From Candidatus Thalassarchaeum sp. (lineage in GTDB: Archaea > Thermoplasmatota > Poseidoniia > Poseidoniales > Thalassarchaeaceae): a stretch of 46,713 nt of DNA. A program made the translations under genes and the position numbers. The first letter of the stretch is position 1; each line of letters opens with the position of its first letter. The stretch is from NCBI GenBank assembly GCA_022451235.1, contig JAKUOA010000006.1:108413-155125 (forward strand), in the 5' to 3' direction. Shown here one piece after another: positions 34,537 through 43,791 of the stretch. The notes under the pieces were generated by a model that was not told the origin of the DNA, searched no databases, and saw only the letters and a program-made list of their open reading frames with translations.

Positions 34537-35931
34537 TTGGCTGACCAATGGTTTCATACACCCTCGGTTAAGCACACCATTACGGTGCCTGCGACGGTTG
34601 TGCTCGGAGCCCAATGGGGCGATGAAGGTAAAGGCAAGGCCATAGACCAACTCGCACCCCAATCCACATGGGCTGTTCGCTTCCAAGGAGGCAACAATGC
34701 TGGTCACACAATTGTCGTTGGAGAAACCACATTAAAGCTCCACCAGATACCTTCTGGAGTGACTTCCAGAAACTGCAATCTAGTTCTAGGAGATGGCATG
34801 GTAATCGATCCTTGGGTACTAGACGAGGAACTCTCACGTTGGGAGGATTTGACAGGAGAAAAACCAGAAGGCGAGAGACTATTCATCAGTGAAAGAGCAA
34901 GTGTGATACTTCCTTTCCACAAGTATTACGATAGTGCAGACAAGGTAGTTGGTACAACAGGTAGAGGAATCGGTCCTGCTTATCGAGATCGAATAGAGAG
35001 AGTCGGTATTCGATTCACAGATATTGAGGAAGTTCTTTCCGACTCAAGTATAATTGATGATACAGTCCTCAGAATGAATAAGCAATTACAGACTGTAGGA
35101 TATGATAAAGAAATCCAATCGAGTGAATTAAGCTCCCAATTGCAATGGATTTTGGATAGATTTGGCAGTGCAATCAAACCTACAGGTTTGATGGTTGATT
35201 TAGCGCTCAGAAATGGAGAAACTGTTCTTCTAGAAGGTGCCCAAGGGGCTTTATTGGATATTGACCAGGGGACTTACCCATTCGTCACATCTAGCGTAGT
35301 GGGCAGAGCAAATGCCACTCATGGTGCAGGAATTCATCCAGGTCATATCACAGAATGTTTTGGTATTACCAAAGCATATTGCACACGTGTTGGAAACGGA
35401 CCTTTCCCTAGTGAACTTTCGCTCGAAGAAGGGCCGGGGCAACATATGGCTCAAGTCGGGCATGAATTTGGTACGACTACCGGCCGTCCTCGTAGAACTG
35501 GTTGGCTCGACATAATAGCTCTCAAGGAGGCGCATCGAATAAGTGGATACTCCGGTCTTGTAGTAACTAAGTTGGATGTTCTTGGAGGTTTGGATGAAAT
35601 TAAAATTTGTATTGGATACGAATTGGATGGAAATCCGATTAGCCACTTCCCAACACGTGCTTCAGAAGTCGAGCGTTGCATTGCAGTTTACGAGACTCAC
35701 CCCGGTTTCCCTGCCTTGGCCGATGAAGATTGGATTGACATGGCCGAACGCAGCCGGAAAGATGGCACCGGCTACGATGCTATGCCAGGCGAAGTGAAAA
35801 ATATCGTGGACAGAATTGAGGTGCTAAGTGGGATCCCTGTTGTCTCAGTTGGTGTTGGCCCAGACAGGCGAGCGTCCATTGCAAAGGTAGGAGGTCCCTT
35901 CGATATTGAATGGGACGAGGCAACCTTCTAA
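34537..35931 (+). CDS. purA: Adenylosuccinate synthetase
   Basis: VVLGAQWGDEGKGKAIDQLA, FQGGNNAGHTIVVG, GTTGRGIGPAYRDR, VLLEGAQGALLDIDQGTYPFVTSS, TTTGRPRRTGWLD. TTG start uncertain. Confidence 0.96.
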   Translation: MADQWFHTPSVKHTITVPATVVLGAQWGDEGKGKAIDQLAPQSTWAVRFQGGNNAGHTIVVGETTLKLHQIPSGVTSRNCNLVLGDGMVIDPWVLDEELSRWEDLTGEKPEGERLFISERASVILPFHKYYDSADKVVGTTGRGIGPAYRDRIERVGIRFTDIEEVLSDSSIIDDTVLRMNKQLQTVGYDKEIQSSELSSQLQWILDRFGSAIKPTGLMVDLALRNGETVLLEGAQGALLDIDQGTYPFVTSSVVGRANATHGAGIHPGHITECFGITKAYCTRVGNGPFPSELSLEEGPGQHMAQVGHEFGTTTGRPRRTGWLDIIALKEAHRISGYSGLVVTKLDVLGGLDEIKICIGYELDGNPISHFPTRASEVERCIAVYETHPGFPALADEDWIDMAERSRKDGTGYDAMPGEVKNIVDRIEVLSGIPVVSVGVGPDRRASIAKVGGPFDIEWDEATF

Positions 35932-35955
35932 TCGTGGGTAATCTCGGCCTAATTC

Positions 35956-36246
35956 ATGGGATTCAAGTCCAAGGCTCGGAAGAAGCGTGCTGCAGCGGAT
36001 GCTGCTGCCGGTCGAACTGGTAAGGACAAGAAAGAGGAATTTGAGGGCCAAGTCCGGTGTAACGTAGCCGGCTGCGACAACTTCGCCGACAAGAAGATTG
36101 GAGGCCGCCGCTTGGCTTTCGATCGCGCAGCGGATGTCTGGGGCGAGGATGGTATTGAGGGTCAATCAAGGAGAATTTCTGTCTGCAAGTCCTGTTACAG
36201 AGAGTGGAAGAAGGCTAAGAAGGACGATATGGACGAATGGTCCTAA
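35956..36246 (+). CDS. Small zinc-binding-like hypothetical protein
   Basis: MGFKSKARKKRAAADAAAGRTGKDKKEEFEGQVRCNVAGCDNFADKKIGGRRLAFD...RRISVCKSCYREWKKAKKDDMDEWS: C-x4-C + C-x2-C, basic N-terminus; family unknown. Confidence 0.65.
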   Translation: MGFKSKARKKRAAADAAAGRTGKDKKEEFEGQVRCNVAGCDNFADKKIGGRRLAFDRAADVWGEDGIEGQSRRISVCKSCYREWKKAKKDDMDEWS

Positions 36247-36310
36247 GCGATGAATGACTCAGAATATTCTATCGCAACAATGTTAGGTAGAATTTGTAGA
36301 GGCTGGTCAC

Positions 36311-37930
36311 ATGCCTCAACCAAACAATGAGCCAATCCTAGGGTTTGCACCGGGGAGTCAAGAGAGAGCCGATCTACAAGCAGAGATGGATCGCCAGATG
36401 GGTGAGGTAATTGAAATCCCGTGTATAATCAATGGGGAGGAAGTTTTCACTGGGACAACCACCACACAAGTAATACCTCACAATCATGGTCATGTATTGG
36501 CAAATGTTCACCTCGCGGGTAGGACCGAAATGGAAGCAGCCTGCGAAGCGGCGGTAAATGCTCAGCAAGCATGGATTGACTTAGGTCTAGAAGGAAGGTG
36601 TGCGATATTCGAGCGCTGCGCTGACCTATTAGCAGGCGATTGGAGAATGCGTGTCAATGCCGCAACAATGCTAAACCAATCTAAGACTGCATTCCAAGCC
36701 GAGATAGACTCAGCATGTGAGTTAATTGATTTCTGGAGATTCAATTGCCATTATGCTAGAGGTTTCCACGATGATTTCCAACCACTAGTTTCTCCTGAAG
36801 GAGTTCAAAATTCTACAGAGATCCGACCTTTGGAAGGATTTGTTCTTTCCATTACCCCATTCAACTTCACTAGTATCGCTGCAAATCTACCTAGTGCTCC
36901 TGCAATCGTTGGTTGCACAGGTCTTTGGAAACCAAGTCGTAATTCGTATCATTCCAATTATGTCTTGATGCAATTGATGATGGAAGCAGGACTACCCCCT
37001 GGCGTAATCAATTTCCTTCCCGGTTCAGGTGCAGAAATTACTGAGGTCGCTTTAGCCAATCCAGACTTTGCCGGATTGCACTTCACAGGTTCAACTGCAG
37101 TATTCCAAGGATTATGGCAAGAAATTGGATTAGCACTTCCTAACCTGCGCTCCTACCCTCGCATTGTTGGTGAAACAGGCGGTAAGGACTTCGTCGTTGC
37201 TCATCCAGACTGTGACCGCCAAGGTCTCCTGGTTGCATTATTGCGCGGCGCCTTTGAGTATCAAGGACAGAAGTGTTCTGCCGCCAGCCGTGCTTATGTT
37301 CCAAGTTCTGTTTGGGATGCAATCCGCGACGATCTTGTTTCTGAGATTTCTAAAATTAAGATGGGCGATGCTAGCGATTTCACAAATTTCATGACTGCTG
37401 TAATCGATCAGCGTGCCTTTGACAAAATTTCAGGATATATCGATCGAGCAAAATCACGAGACACCTGCACAGTAATCTGTGGTGGAGGTTACGATGACTC
37501 TACTGGTTGGTTCATCGAGCCTACAATTATCGAAACTAGTAACCCAACTAGTGAGAGCATGGTCGAGGAAATATTCGGCCCAGTGCTAACCGTTTATGTC
37601 TACGATGATTCTGACTTTGACCAAGTTCTAACAATATGCGATGAAGGGTCTCCATACGCGTTAACCGGAAGTATTTTCTCAAGCTCAGAAGAGAATATAC
37701 AGAAGGCATACAACGCTCTAAGATTCACAGCAGGTAATTTCTACATTAACGATAAGCCAACCGGAGCAGTAGTTGCTCAGCAACCATTCGGTGGAGCACG
37801 AGCCAGTGGAACGAACGACAAAGCAGGAGGTCCTCTCAATCTACTTCGATGGGTTTCACCTCGTTCCGTAAAGCGTACTTTGGATATACCACAAGATTGG
37901 ACCTATCCTTTCATGGGTGCTGATGAATAA
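36311..37930 (+). CDS. pruA: 1-pyrroline-5-carboxylate dehydrogenase (P5CDH)
   Basis: LNQSKTAFQAEIDSACELIDFWRFNCHYA, SITPFNFTSIAANLPSAPA, FTGSTAVFQGLWQEIG, RIVGETGGKDFVVAH, FEYQGQKCSAASRAYVP; eukaryote/archaeal-like P5CDH. Confidence 0.92.
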   Translation: MPQPNNEPILGFAPGSQERADLQAEMDRQMGEVIEIPCIINGEEVFTGTTTTQVIPHNHGHVLANVHLAGRTEMEAACEAAVNAQQAWIDLGLEGRCAIFERCADLLAGDWRMRVNAATMLNQSKTAFQAEIDSACELIDFWRFNCHYARGFHDDFQPLVSPEGVQNSTEIRPLEGFVLSITPFNFTSIAANLPSAPAIVGCTGLWKPSRNSYHSNYVLMQLMMEAGLPPGVINFLPGSGAEITEVALANPDFAGLHFTGSTAVFQGLWQEIGLALPNLRSYPRIVGETGGKDFVVAHPDCDRQGLLVALLRGAFEYQGQKCSAASRAYVPSSVWDAIRDDLVSEISKIKMGDASDFTNFMTAVIDQRAFDKISGYIDRAKSRDTCTVICGGGYDDSTGWFIEPTIIETSNPTSESMVEEIFGPVLTVYVYDDSDFDQVLTICDEGSPYALTGSIFSSSEENIQKAYNALRFTAGNFYINDKPTGAVVAQQPFGGARASGTNDKAGGPLNLLRWVSPRSVKRTLDIPQDWTYPFMGADE

Positions 37931-37966
37931 TCCGAAGTTTGATTATCTTCCTTCTAGAGGGCGAAT

Positions 37967-38043
37967 TAGGGGAGCTTAGTGCTGAGAGGTCGCTTTCGGG
38001 CGACGACCCTTTGACCTGATCTGGGTAATGCCAGCGGAGGAAT
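37967..38043 (+). ncRNA. TPP (thiamine pyrophosphate) riboswitch
   Basis: ttaGGGGAGCttagtGCTGAGAggtcgctttcgggcgacGACCCTTTGACCTGATCTGGGTAATGCCAGCGGAGGaat: contains the THI-box core GGGG..GC, GCTGAGA, ACCCTT, ACCTGATCTGGxTAATGCCAGCGxAGG; GGAGG (38036-38040) is also the apparent SD of the downstream ATG 38049. Confidence 0.93.
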
Positions 38044-38048
38044 AGAAA

Positions 38049-39521
38049 ATGGATACAAACATTGCATACGGATTGATGATTGCAACGCTAGGTGTTTTCG
38101 GTTATATCGGATACCAAGCATCGAACGCTAAGGAAATCGAAGCAGACGATTACCTCTCTGCTCGAGGTTCACAGGATTGGCTCAGAATTGGACTGAGCCT
38201 ATTTGCCTCCGGAATGGGAATATGGATTCTGTTCGGACCTTCTGAGGTCGGTTACTATGGTGGATTTTGGACTGTAACAGGATACGCTATCTCAGCTGCA
38301 ACACCATTCTTGTTATTGGCATATGTAGGACCAATGATTCGTGATAGACTTCCCTCGGGAGTGACTCTCGCTGACTTCGCCCGCATGCGTTTAGGAAGAC
38401 CGATGCAAGTCTATGTGGGGATAATTTCACTACTCTACATGTTCACCTTCCTGTTTGCCGAGTTCACTGCAATTGGCAATGCGATGGAGACTTTGTCGGA
38501 TACAAACAAACTTGTTCCAATGATTATGGTCGGAATCGTTACTGCAGCATATATCTCTAGAGGGGGTCTTCCGGCGTCTCTAGCAACTGATCGTATTCAG
38601 GCGTGGACAATTATGTTCCTAGTGGTTGCATTGCTGCTATTTCTATTCGGAGGCGACATCAGTAGTCTGATTGCAGATGCTAAGGCCTACAATAATGAAG
38701 ACGATTGGAGTGTAGGCTCAATATCTCACACAGATAGAGCATCCTTCGAATCAGGTTTGGCAATAGTCCTAGCAGTTACTGCTGCAGAGATGTTCTCCCA
38801 GGGGAACTGGCAGCGGGCATGGGCATCTGAGTCCGATGAGGCCTTGAAGAAGGGCGCTTGGCTAGCAGCAGGACTTGTTCTTCCACTAGTATTTGTGATG
38901 GGTTTCCTCGGAACTGTAGTCGCCGGACAGGGAGCAGTGAGCGAACCTTCTGCTGCCTTCTTCTATCTCATTGAAGATGCAGGAGTAATTTTTGTAGCCG
39001 CATTCATCGTTCTCGCAGTGGCACTTGCCTGCTCAAGCATAGATACCCTGCAAAATGCTATAGTCGCCTCATTCTCAAGAGATCTTTCCGATGGCTCAAT
39101 GGATATTGCAACATCTCGTATTGCTACTATTGCAATGATTCCGATTGCGATTTATCTTGCTACAGGTCCAACAATCCTCGGTCTTAATTTCGGAGATGCT
39201 TACAGTGTCTTTGGGATATTCCTTTTTGCTGATATATTGGCTGCAGCAACAGTAATCCCAATCTTACTTACTCTATGGGATGGTGTTTCTTCTAGAGGGG
39301 CCCTATTCGGGTGTTTTGCAGGAATAATTTCTGTTTTCGTCTACGGGCTTATCGAACCACCGACCGATTCTGAATTTTTCATGTACTTACTTCATCCAAC
39401 AATTGGTGCATTACCTGCTGCAGATGGCGGTCTGACCAACCTGTGGGTTTTCGTTTCTGCATTAGTCGGTTCTGGTCTTGTAACAGTGTTGGGTTCATAC
39501 GCACTGCCTGATGAGCAGTAA
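38049..39521 (+). CDS. Sodium:solute symporter family protein (candidate thiamine/precursor transporter)
   Basis: About 12-13 TM helices, SSS-family motifs (GSQDWLRIGLSLFASGMGIWILFGPSEVGYYGG; FSQGNWQRAWASESDEALKKGAWLA); substrate inferred only from the TPP riboswitch. Confidence 0.9.
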   Translation: MDTNIAYGLMIATLGVFGYIGYQASNAKEIEADDYLSARGSQDWLRIGLSLFASGMGIWILFGPSEVGYYGGFWTVTGYAISAATPFLLLAYVGPMIRDRLPSGVTLADFARMRLGRPMQVYVGIISLLYMFTFLFAEFTAIGNAMETLSDTNKLVPMIMVGIVTAAYISRGGLPASLATDRIQAWTIMFLVVALLLFLFGGDISSLIADAKAYNNEDDWSVGSISHTDRASFESGLAIVLAVTAAEMFSQGNWQRAWASESDEALKKGAWLAAGLVLPLVFVMGFLGTVVAGQGAVSEPSAAFFYLIEDAGVIFVAAFIVLAVALACSSIDTLQNAIVASFSRDLSDGSMDIATSRIATIAMIPIAIYLATGPTILGLNFGDAYSVFGIFLFADILAAATVIPILLTLWDGVSSRGALFGCFAGIISVFVYGLIEPPTDSEFFMYLLHPTIGALPAADGGLTNLWVFVSALVGSGLVTVLGSYALPDEQ

Positions 39522-39523
39522 AC

Positions 39524-39667
39524 GTGGGAACTCCTGACAACCTACCAGCCGATAATACCTGCCAGATCCCGGTCAAGGTATTCATTCCTGGCCTTTGTCC
39601 TAAATGCGGAGCCGATGTAAAAATAGAATGGAAAAAATGTAATTCTTGCTCTTTCAAGTTAGGATAA
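39524..39667 (+). CDS. 47-aa zinc-ribbon microprotein (not in the supplied ORF track)
   Basis: GTG start 3 nt after the symporter stop: VGTPDNLPADNTCQIPVKVFIPGLCPKCGADVKIEWKKCNSCSFKLG*; C-x2-CG...C-x2-C. Confidence 0.65.
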   Translation: MGTPDNLPADNTCQIPVKVFIPGLCPKCGADVKIEWKKCNSCSFKLG

Positions 39668-39685
39668 CACTCTCGAGGGTTCTAC

Positions 39686-39692
39686 TTTTTTT
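39686..39692 (+). terminator. Oligo-T tract, possible archaeal terminator of the riboswitch-controlled operon
   Basis: tacTTTTTTTctc 19 nt after the zinc-ribbon stop, before the next gene at 39714. Confidence 0.4.
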
Positions 39693-39713
39693 CTCAGTTC
39701 TATTGAAAAAACA

Positions 39714-40538
39714 ATGCTAACCTCGACAATCGTGAATTCCCAACACCCTCTTGCAGAAGGTCCCCATCCATCCAGAGTCCATGCATTACTTATGCCATGG
39801 AATCGCTTCTGGTCAGGCGCATGGTCTCGTAGATTGAATATGGGGGGTCATTGGTTCCCAATTGAGGTACTAATTATTGGTCTAATTTGTATTGCAGTGC
39901 CCTATTTTGGCTCTAACAATATAGCAAGTATTCGAGACTATACATTCTGGACACCAATGCTTTCTATAGAAACCGAAATACCAGTAGTATACTGGACAAT
40001 TATACCCTATGCGGCTCTGTATTTATTCTATCCAGTCACACTAATTTTGTGCCCGAAAAATGATCGAGGCCGGGTTGAGATGATTCTAGCTATGCAGGGA
40101 ATGATACTAGCCACTCTGTTCTGCACTTTCTTTTTCCTATTTCTCCCCACTGAAATCGACTTGAGAGGTGCAATAGACAGGGACTCAATGAATGCATTAG
40201 AAGCTATATTATTCGATTTTATTCATACCTCTGACAAACCTTGGAACGCTTGGCCTAGTTTACACATTGTGCATTCATATCTTCTTGCACGAATGATGAC
40301 GGTGTGGGTTAAGAGAGAGTATATTGACAAACCATTCGCAAAACCATTTCTAGTACTATTATGGGTAGAATTCACTCTTCTTAGCATTAGCATATTAACA
40401 ACAAAGCAACATTTCCTTTTCGACTTAATCACAGGTCTGTTGACTGCAGCTCTATTTTGGAAGCTGATTGAATATGCTCTAAGTATAGCAGAAAGGCATT
40501 CGCCTAGCGATATAGCCAAAGAAGCCGGTTGGGATTAA
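39714..40538 (+). CDS. PAP2-superfamily membrane phosphatase/phosphotransferase-like protein
   Basis: Multi-TM with KPWNAWPSLHIVHSYLLARMM ... TTKQHFLFDLITGLL, the SxxxSLH/His-x3-D PAP2-like motifs. Confidence 0.78.
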   Translation: MLTSTIVNSQHPLAEGPHPSRVHALLMPWNRFWSGAWSRRLNMGGHWFPIEVLIIGLICIAVPYFGSNNIASIRDYTFWTPMLSIETEIPVVYWTIIPYAALYLFYPVTLILCPKNDRGRVEMILAMQGMILATLFCTFFFLFLPTEIDLRGAIDRDSMNALEAILFDFIHTSDKPWNAWPSLHIVHSYLLARMMTVWVKREYIDKPFAKPFLVLLWVEFTLLSISILTTKQHFLFDLITGLLTAALFWKLIEYALSIAERHSPSDIAKEAGWD

Positions 40539-40551
40539 TTCCCAACTAATT

Positions 40552-42672
40552 TCATTGGTATACAATCGGTAGGAATGCGTTAGCCGCTTCCTCACAGGCA
40601 TTGGCTACATCATCCAGTCTCTGCAATACACGATACATGTGAACTGCTGCTAGAGCATCTTCTTCACCAGTTCTGAACACAAATCCTGCGGCGTTGCTTT
40701 CCACGAGATCAGCCTCATGTTCTGCAAGGTTAACCTCCTGGACATACTTCAGCAGTTCTTCTCGGCCTGTTTTAGTGTAGCCAGATAGTGTAAGGTCACG
40801 TAGGTGGAGCACAGTGTCCTCATAGACTGCAACCGTCTTCTGAACTGCCTGTGCCATTTCCATGACCATTTGCCTTGCTTCATCATTATCGTAGAGAGGT
40901 CTGAAAGAGAGTTGCTCAGCAACATTCTGGGCATAGTCTGCAATTCTATCTTGTCTACCAAGCATGAATAGGAACTCGTCAGAATCAATCAGTAATTTCC
41001 ATTCTCTGGCACTGACCTTTTCTCTTAGAGCGTTCTTTATGTCGTCTGCAGCCAACTCAGCATCTATTGTTGCCTGAATTTCTGCAGATGCATCTTCGCC
41101 CTTTGTCGCCTTATCTACAGCAGTCAGCATGTGGTCAACAGTCACTTCTACTGCTTCAGCATGCTTGTGGAACAACTCGAATACAGTAGGTTGTTTTGTT
41201 CCATCTCCTCCTACATCAGCCAACGCATCCTCGATTACTATCTCGTCATCTCTAGTGACCCAGAGGACATATGCTACCGTGGCAAATGCTATTGGTAATA
41301 CGACGATTAGATTGATTGCAGTACTTCCCATAGCGACATACAGGGTAACTGCTCCGAATCCAGCAGCAGGAAGGCTTGCCACCCATGAGGCGAAAATCTT
41401 ACCAAAAACTCTGAAATCTACATTTTTGGCTCCACCTGCTAGGCCAACTCCAACCACTGCTCCGACTAATGTGTGGGTTGTGGATACTGGGACCGCAAGG
41501 AATGGCATTGAGAATACTAGAATTGTAGTAGCCGCACCAAACTCAGCTGCGAATCCTCGGGTTGGGGTAATATCAGTAATTTTGTGACCAATAGTTTCCA
41601 TAACTCTCCAACCCCATGTCACTACACCTATTGCTATACCAGCAGAACCAAGCAATACTAGCCAAAGTGGAACGTCTACCTTCCCAGCGAGTTCTCCAGG
41701 AGTTGAGGTTAACAATTCGAAAACAGTAGCCATGGGTCCGATAGCATTGGATCGATCATTTGCTCCGTGCGCGAATGCTACGTAGGCGGCAGTAATGACT
41801 TGTAACCAAACAAATATCCTCTCAACACCGTGGAATCCTTCTCCTTGGAATTCATAATTCCTGAGGACCCAGTATAGAATTAATGAACCAATAATTCCGA
41901 TGACTAATGCAACTATAATCGCGTTGAATGGAATCCATGCATTTTCCGCCATTGGGTTCCAAACACCATTTTCTTTGACCGGTAGCCAATCATACTTATC
42001 CGCGATTATACCTTCTCTTTCGAGTCTAGCAATTAGGCCCTTTAGAGCCTTGAATTGTAAAGCAATACCAAGTACAAAAAAGGTTGGAAGTGCCATAAGT
42101 GGGGCCATCCACCTACTTCTTTCAATAGGATTTGGAGCTTCTAAAATCGTAGCACGGACAATGAAGAATGTGAAGAAAGCAAGCAAACCACCCATTAACG
42201 GACTTGCCACCCAAGACAGAACAACTTCAGTCAACTTTTCCCAATTGATAAGAGATGCATCATATTGTACTTCGAGGACTAATCCGATTCCTACAATTCC
42301 TCCAATTATTGAGTGTGTAGTAGATACAGGCAGTCCAAATCTAGTTGCGATTGTAATCCAAACCGCTGCCGCCATCATAGCAGCAATGAACCCGTACATC
42401 AGATCATTAGTGAAAGCCGCATTGAAGTAATCCGCCTCTGTATCAAAGTAGAGGATTCCTTTCCTTACAGTGTCAGTAACGGCATCTCCGGCAAAGAATG
42501 CACCCATGAATTCGAAGACTGCAGCAATAATTACCGCTTGCTTCAGAGTTAATGCTCTGGAACCAACAGAAGTCCCCATCGCATTCGCTACATCATTCGC
42601 TCCAATGTTCCAAGCCATGTAGGCACAAACGGCAGTTGCAAGAATCAGGACGAGCCACATTATCGGTTCCAT
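40552..42672 (-). CDS. Inorganic phosphate transporter (PiT family) fused to C-terminal PhoU/DUF47-like domain
   Basis: NIGANDVANAMGTSVGSRALT, AHGANDRSNAIGPMAT, VSTTHSIIGG / VSTTHTLVGA duplicated PiT signatures; C-terminal helical HKHAEAVEVTVDHMLTAVDKA...LGRQDRIADYAQNVAEQLSFRPL. Confidence 0.92.
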   Translation of the reverse strand: MEPIMWLVLILATAVCAYMAWNIGANDVANAMGTSVGSRALTLKQAVIIAAVFEFMGAFFAGDAVTDTVRKGILYFDTEADYFNAAFTNDLMYGFIAAMMAAAVWITIATRFGLPVSTTHSIIGGIVGIGLVLEVQYDASLINWEKLTEVVLSWVASPLMGGLLAFFTFFIVRATILEAPNPIERSRWMAPLMALPTFFVLGIALQFKALKGLIARLEREGIIADKYDWLPVKENGVWNPMAENAWIPFNAIIVALVIGIIGSLILYWVLRNYEFQGEGFHGVERIFVWLQVITAAYVAFAHGANDRSNAIGPMATVFELLTSTPGELAGKVDVPLWLVLLGSAGIAIGVVTWGWRVMETIGHKITDITPTRGFAAEFGAATTILVFSMPFLAVPVSTTHTLVGAVVGVGLAGGAKNVDFRVFGKIFASWVASLPAAGFGAVTLYVAMGSTAINLIVVLPIAFATVAYVLWVTRDDEIVIEDALADVGGDGTKQPTVFELFHKHAEAVEVTVDHMLTAVDKATKGEDASAEIQATIDAELAADDIKNALREKVSAREWKLLIDSDEFLFMLGRQDRIADYAQNVAEQLSFRPLYDNDEARQMVMEMAQAVQKTVAVYEDTVLHLRDLTLSGYTKTGREELLKYVQEVNLAEHEADLVESNAAGFVFRTGEEDALAAVHMYRVLQRLDDVANACEEAANAFLPIVYQ

Positions 42673-42720
42673 TGACACGACCCGCACGGCTAAGGGTACT
42701 TGATAGAGAAGTTACGTAAT

Positions 42721-42731
42721 CTATATAGTAA
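42721..42731 (+). promoter_or_regulatory. TATA-like promoter element of phoU-like gene (leaderless)
   Basis: ctatatagtaat ends about 20 nt before ATG 42751 (core TATATA about 26 nt upstream), the spacing expected of a leaderless archaeal transcript. Confidence 0.4.
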
Positions 42732-42750
42732 TAATTAGATTCGCAAATTT

Positions 42751-43788
42751 ATGCCAATTGGGCCTGGTGAGCAAGACGTCCGTAAATTACAACTTACAGG
42801 CGGGTCAACTTACACTATGAGTTTGCCAAAACCTTGGATTTTGTCTAACAACCTAAATGCTAGAGATGGAATCCGTGTTGATTGGCGACCAACGGGAGAA
42901 CTTTCTCTCACACCCCTAGATGTTATTGACGATCTCAAGACAGTTGTCAAGTTAAATCTAGATCAAATTCCAATAGCGGCACTTTACGATCATCTAATGG
43001 GCGCTTACTTATCTGGTGTTCAGGAAATATCAGTTCAAAGCGAAAGCCCACTAACAAGGAATTCTCGAAATGATATACGCAGATTCTTACGCTCTACTAG
43101 GGGTTTTGAAATAGGTCAAGAAACGGATAGTAATGTGCATTTAATCAGTTTGCTGAATGCAGGAGAGTTGCCATTACATGCTAGTTTGAACCGCATGTAC
43201 CTGTTATTTTCCTCAATGATTCGCGACATATACGATGTGTTAATTGGGTCAGATGATGATTTGATTAGTGATTTTGAAGAGCGCGAGAGAGAGGCTGATG
43301 GCCTACATTACCTAATTGAGAGACAAGTTGGTTCGATGTTGGACTCACAACATGTCGCTAGGTCGCTAGGTCTGAGTAGGAAGGAAGGTGTCGAACACGC
43401 TAACCTAGCAAGATCATTGGAGAGGATGATGGACCATGCCCATGAAATGGCTCGTTTAACTTTGGAAACCACACCACGGCCTCGCTTGAAACAAGATGAA
43501 TATCCCCTTTCATTACTACCAGTTTGTATGGAGGCACTGAAGTCTCTAATGATCAATTTGAGAGTCCACGACCCCTACCAAATAGAGGAGGCTAGGGAAT
43601 CCTTGAAGGCGGCTCAAATTGCCCTAACAGAACATGAAGAGAGACTTTGGTCTGGTCGAAGACAAGCTTCTCGACTTCTATTTGAAGACCGAATTTCAGA
43701 ATCAATCCGCAGGATTTGTGCTTATTCTAGGGACTTTGGAGAAATCCTTCTCAATATGATTGCATATGATTCAATTGAGCGACAATGA
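42751..43788 (+). CDS. Phosphate-uptake regulator: N-terminal AbrB/SpoVT-like domain plus PhoU domains
   Basis: VRKLQLTGGSTYTMSLPKPWILSNNLNARDGIRVDWRPTGELSLTP (AbrB-like) then two PhoU-like helical repeats (DDLISDFEEREREADGLHYLIERQ; YSRDFGEILLNM). Confidence 0.87.
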   Translation: MPIGPGEQDVRKLQLTGGSTYTMSLPKPWILSNNLNARDGIRVDWRPTGELSLTPLDVIDDLKTVVKLNLDQIPIAALYDHLMGAYLSGVQEISVQSESPLTRNSRNDIRRFLRSTRGFEIGQETDSNVHLISLLNAGELPLHASLNRMYLLFSSMIRDIYDVLIGSDDDLISDFEEREREADGLHYLIERQVGSMLDSQHVARSLGLSRKEGVEHANLARSLERMMDHAHEMARLTLETTPRPRLKQDEYPLSLLPVCMEALKSLMINLRVHDPYQIEEARESLKAAQIALTEHEERLWSGRRQASRLLFEDRISESIRRICAYSRDFGEILLNMIAYDSIERQ

Positions 43789-43791
43789 AAA

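Noticed and set aside
39379-39657. Minus-strand 92-aa ORF between the symporter and PAP2-like genes
   Set aside because: It overlaps the symporter 3' end and lies opposite the more convincing plus-strand zinc-ribbon ORF; its translation shows no domain-like pattern.
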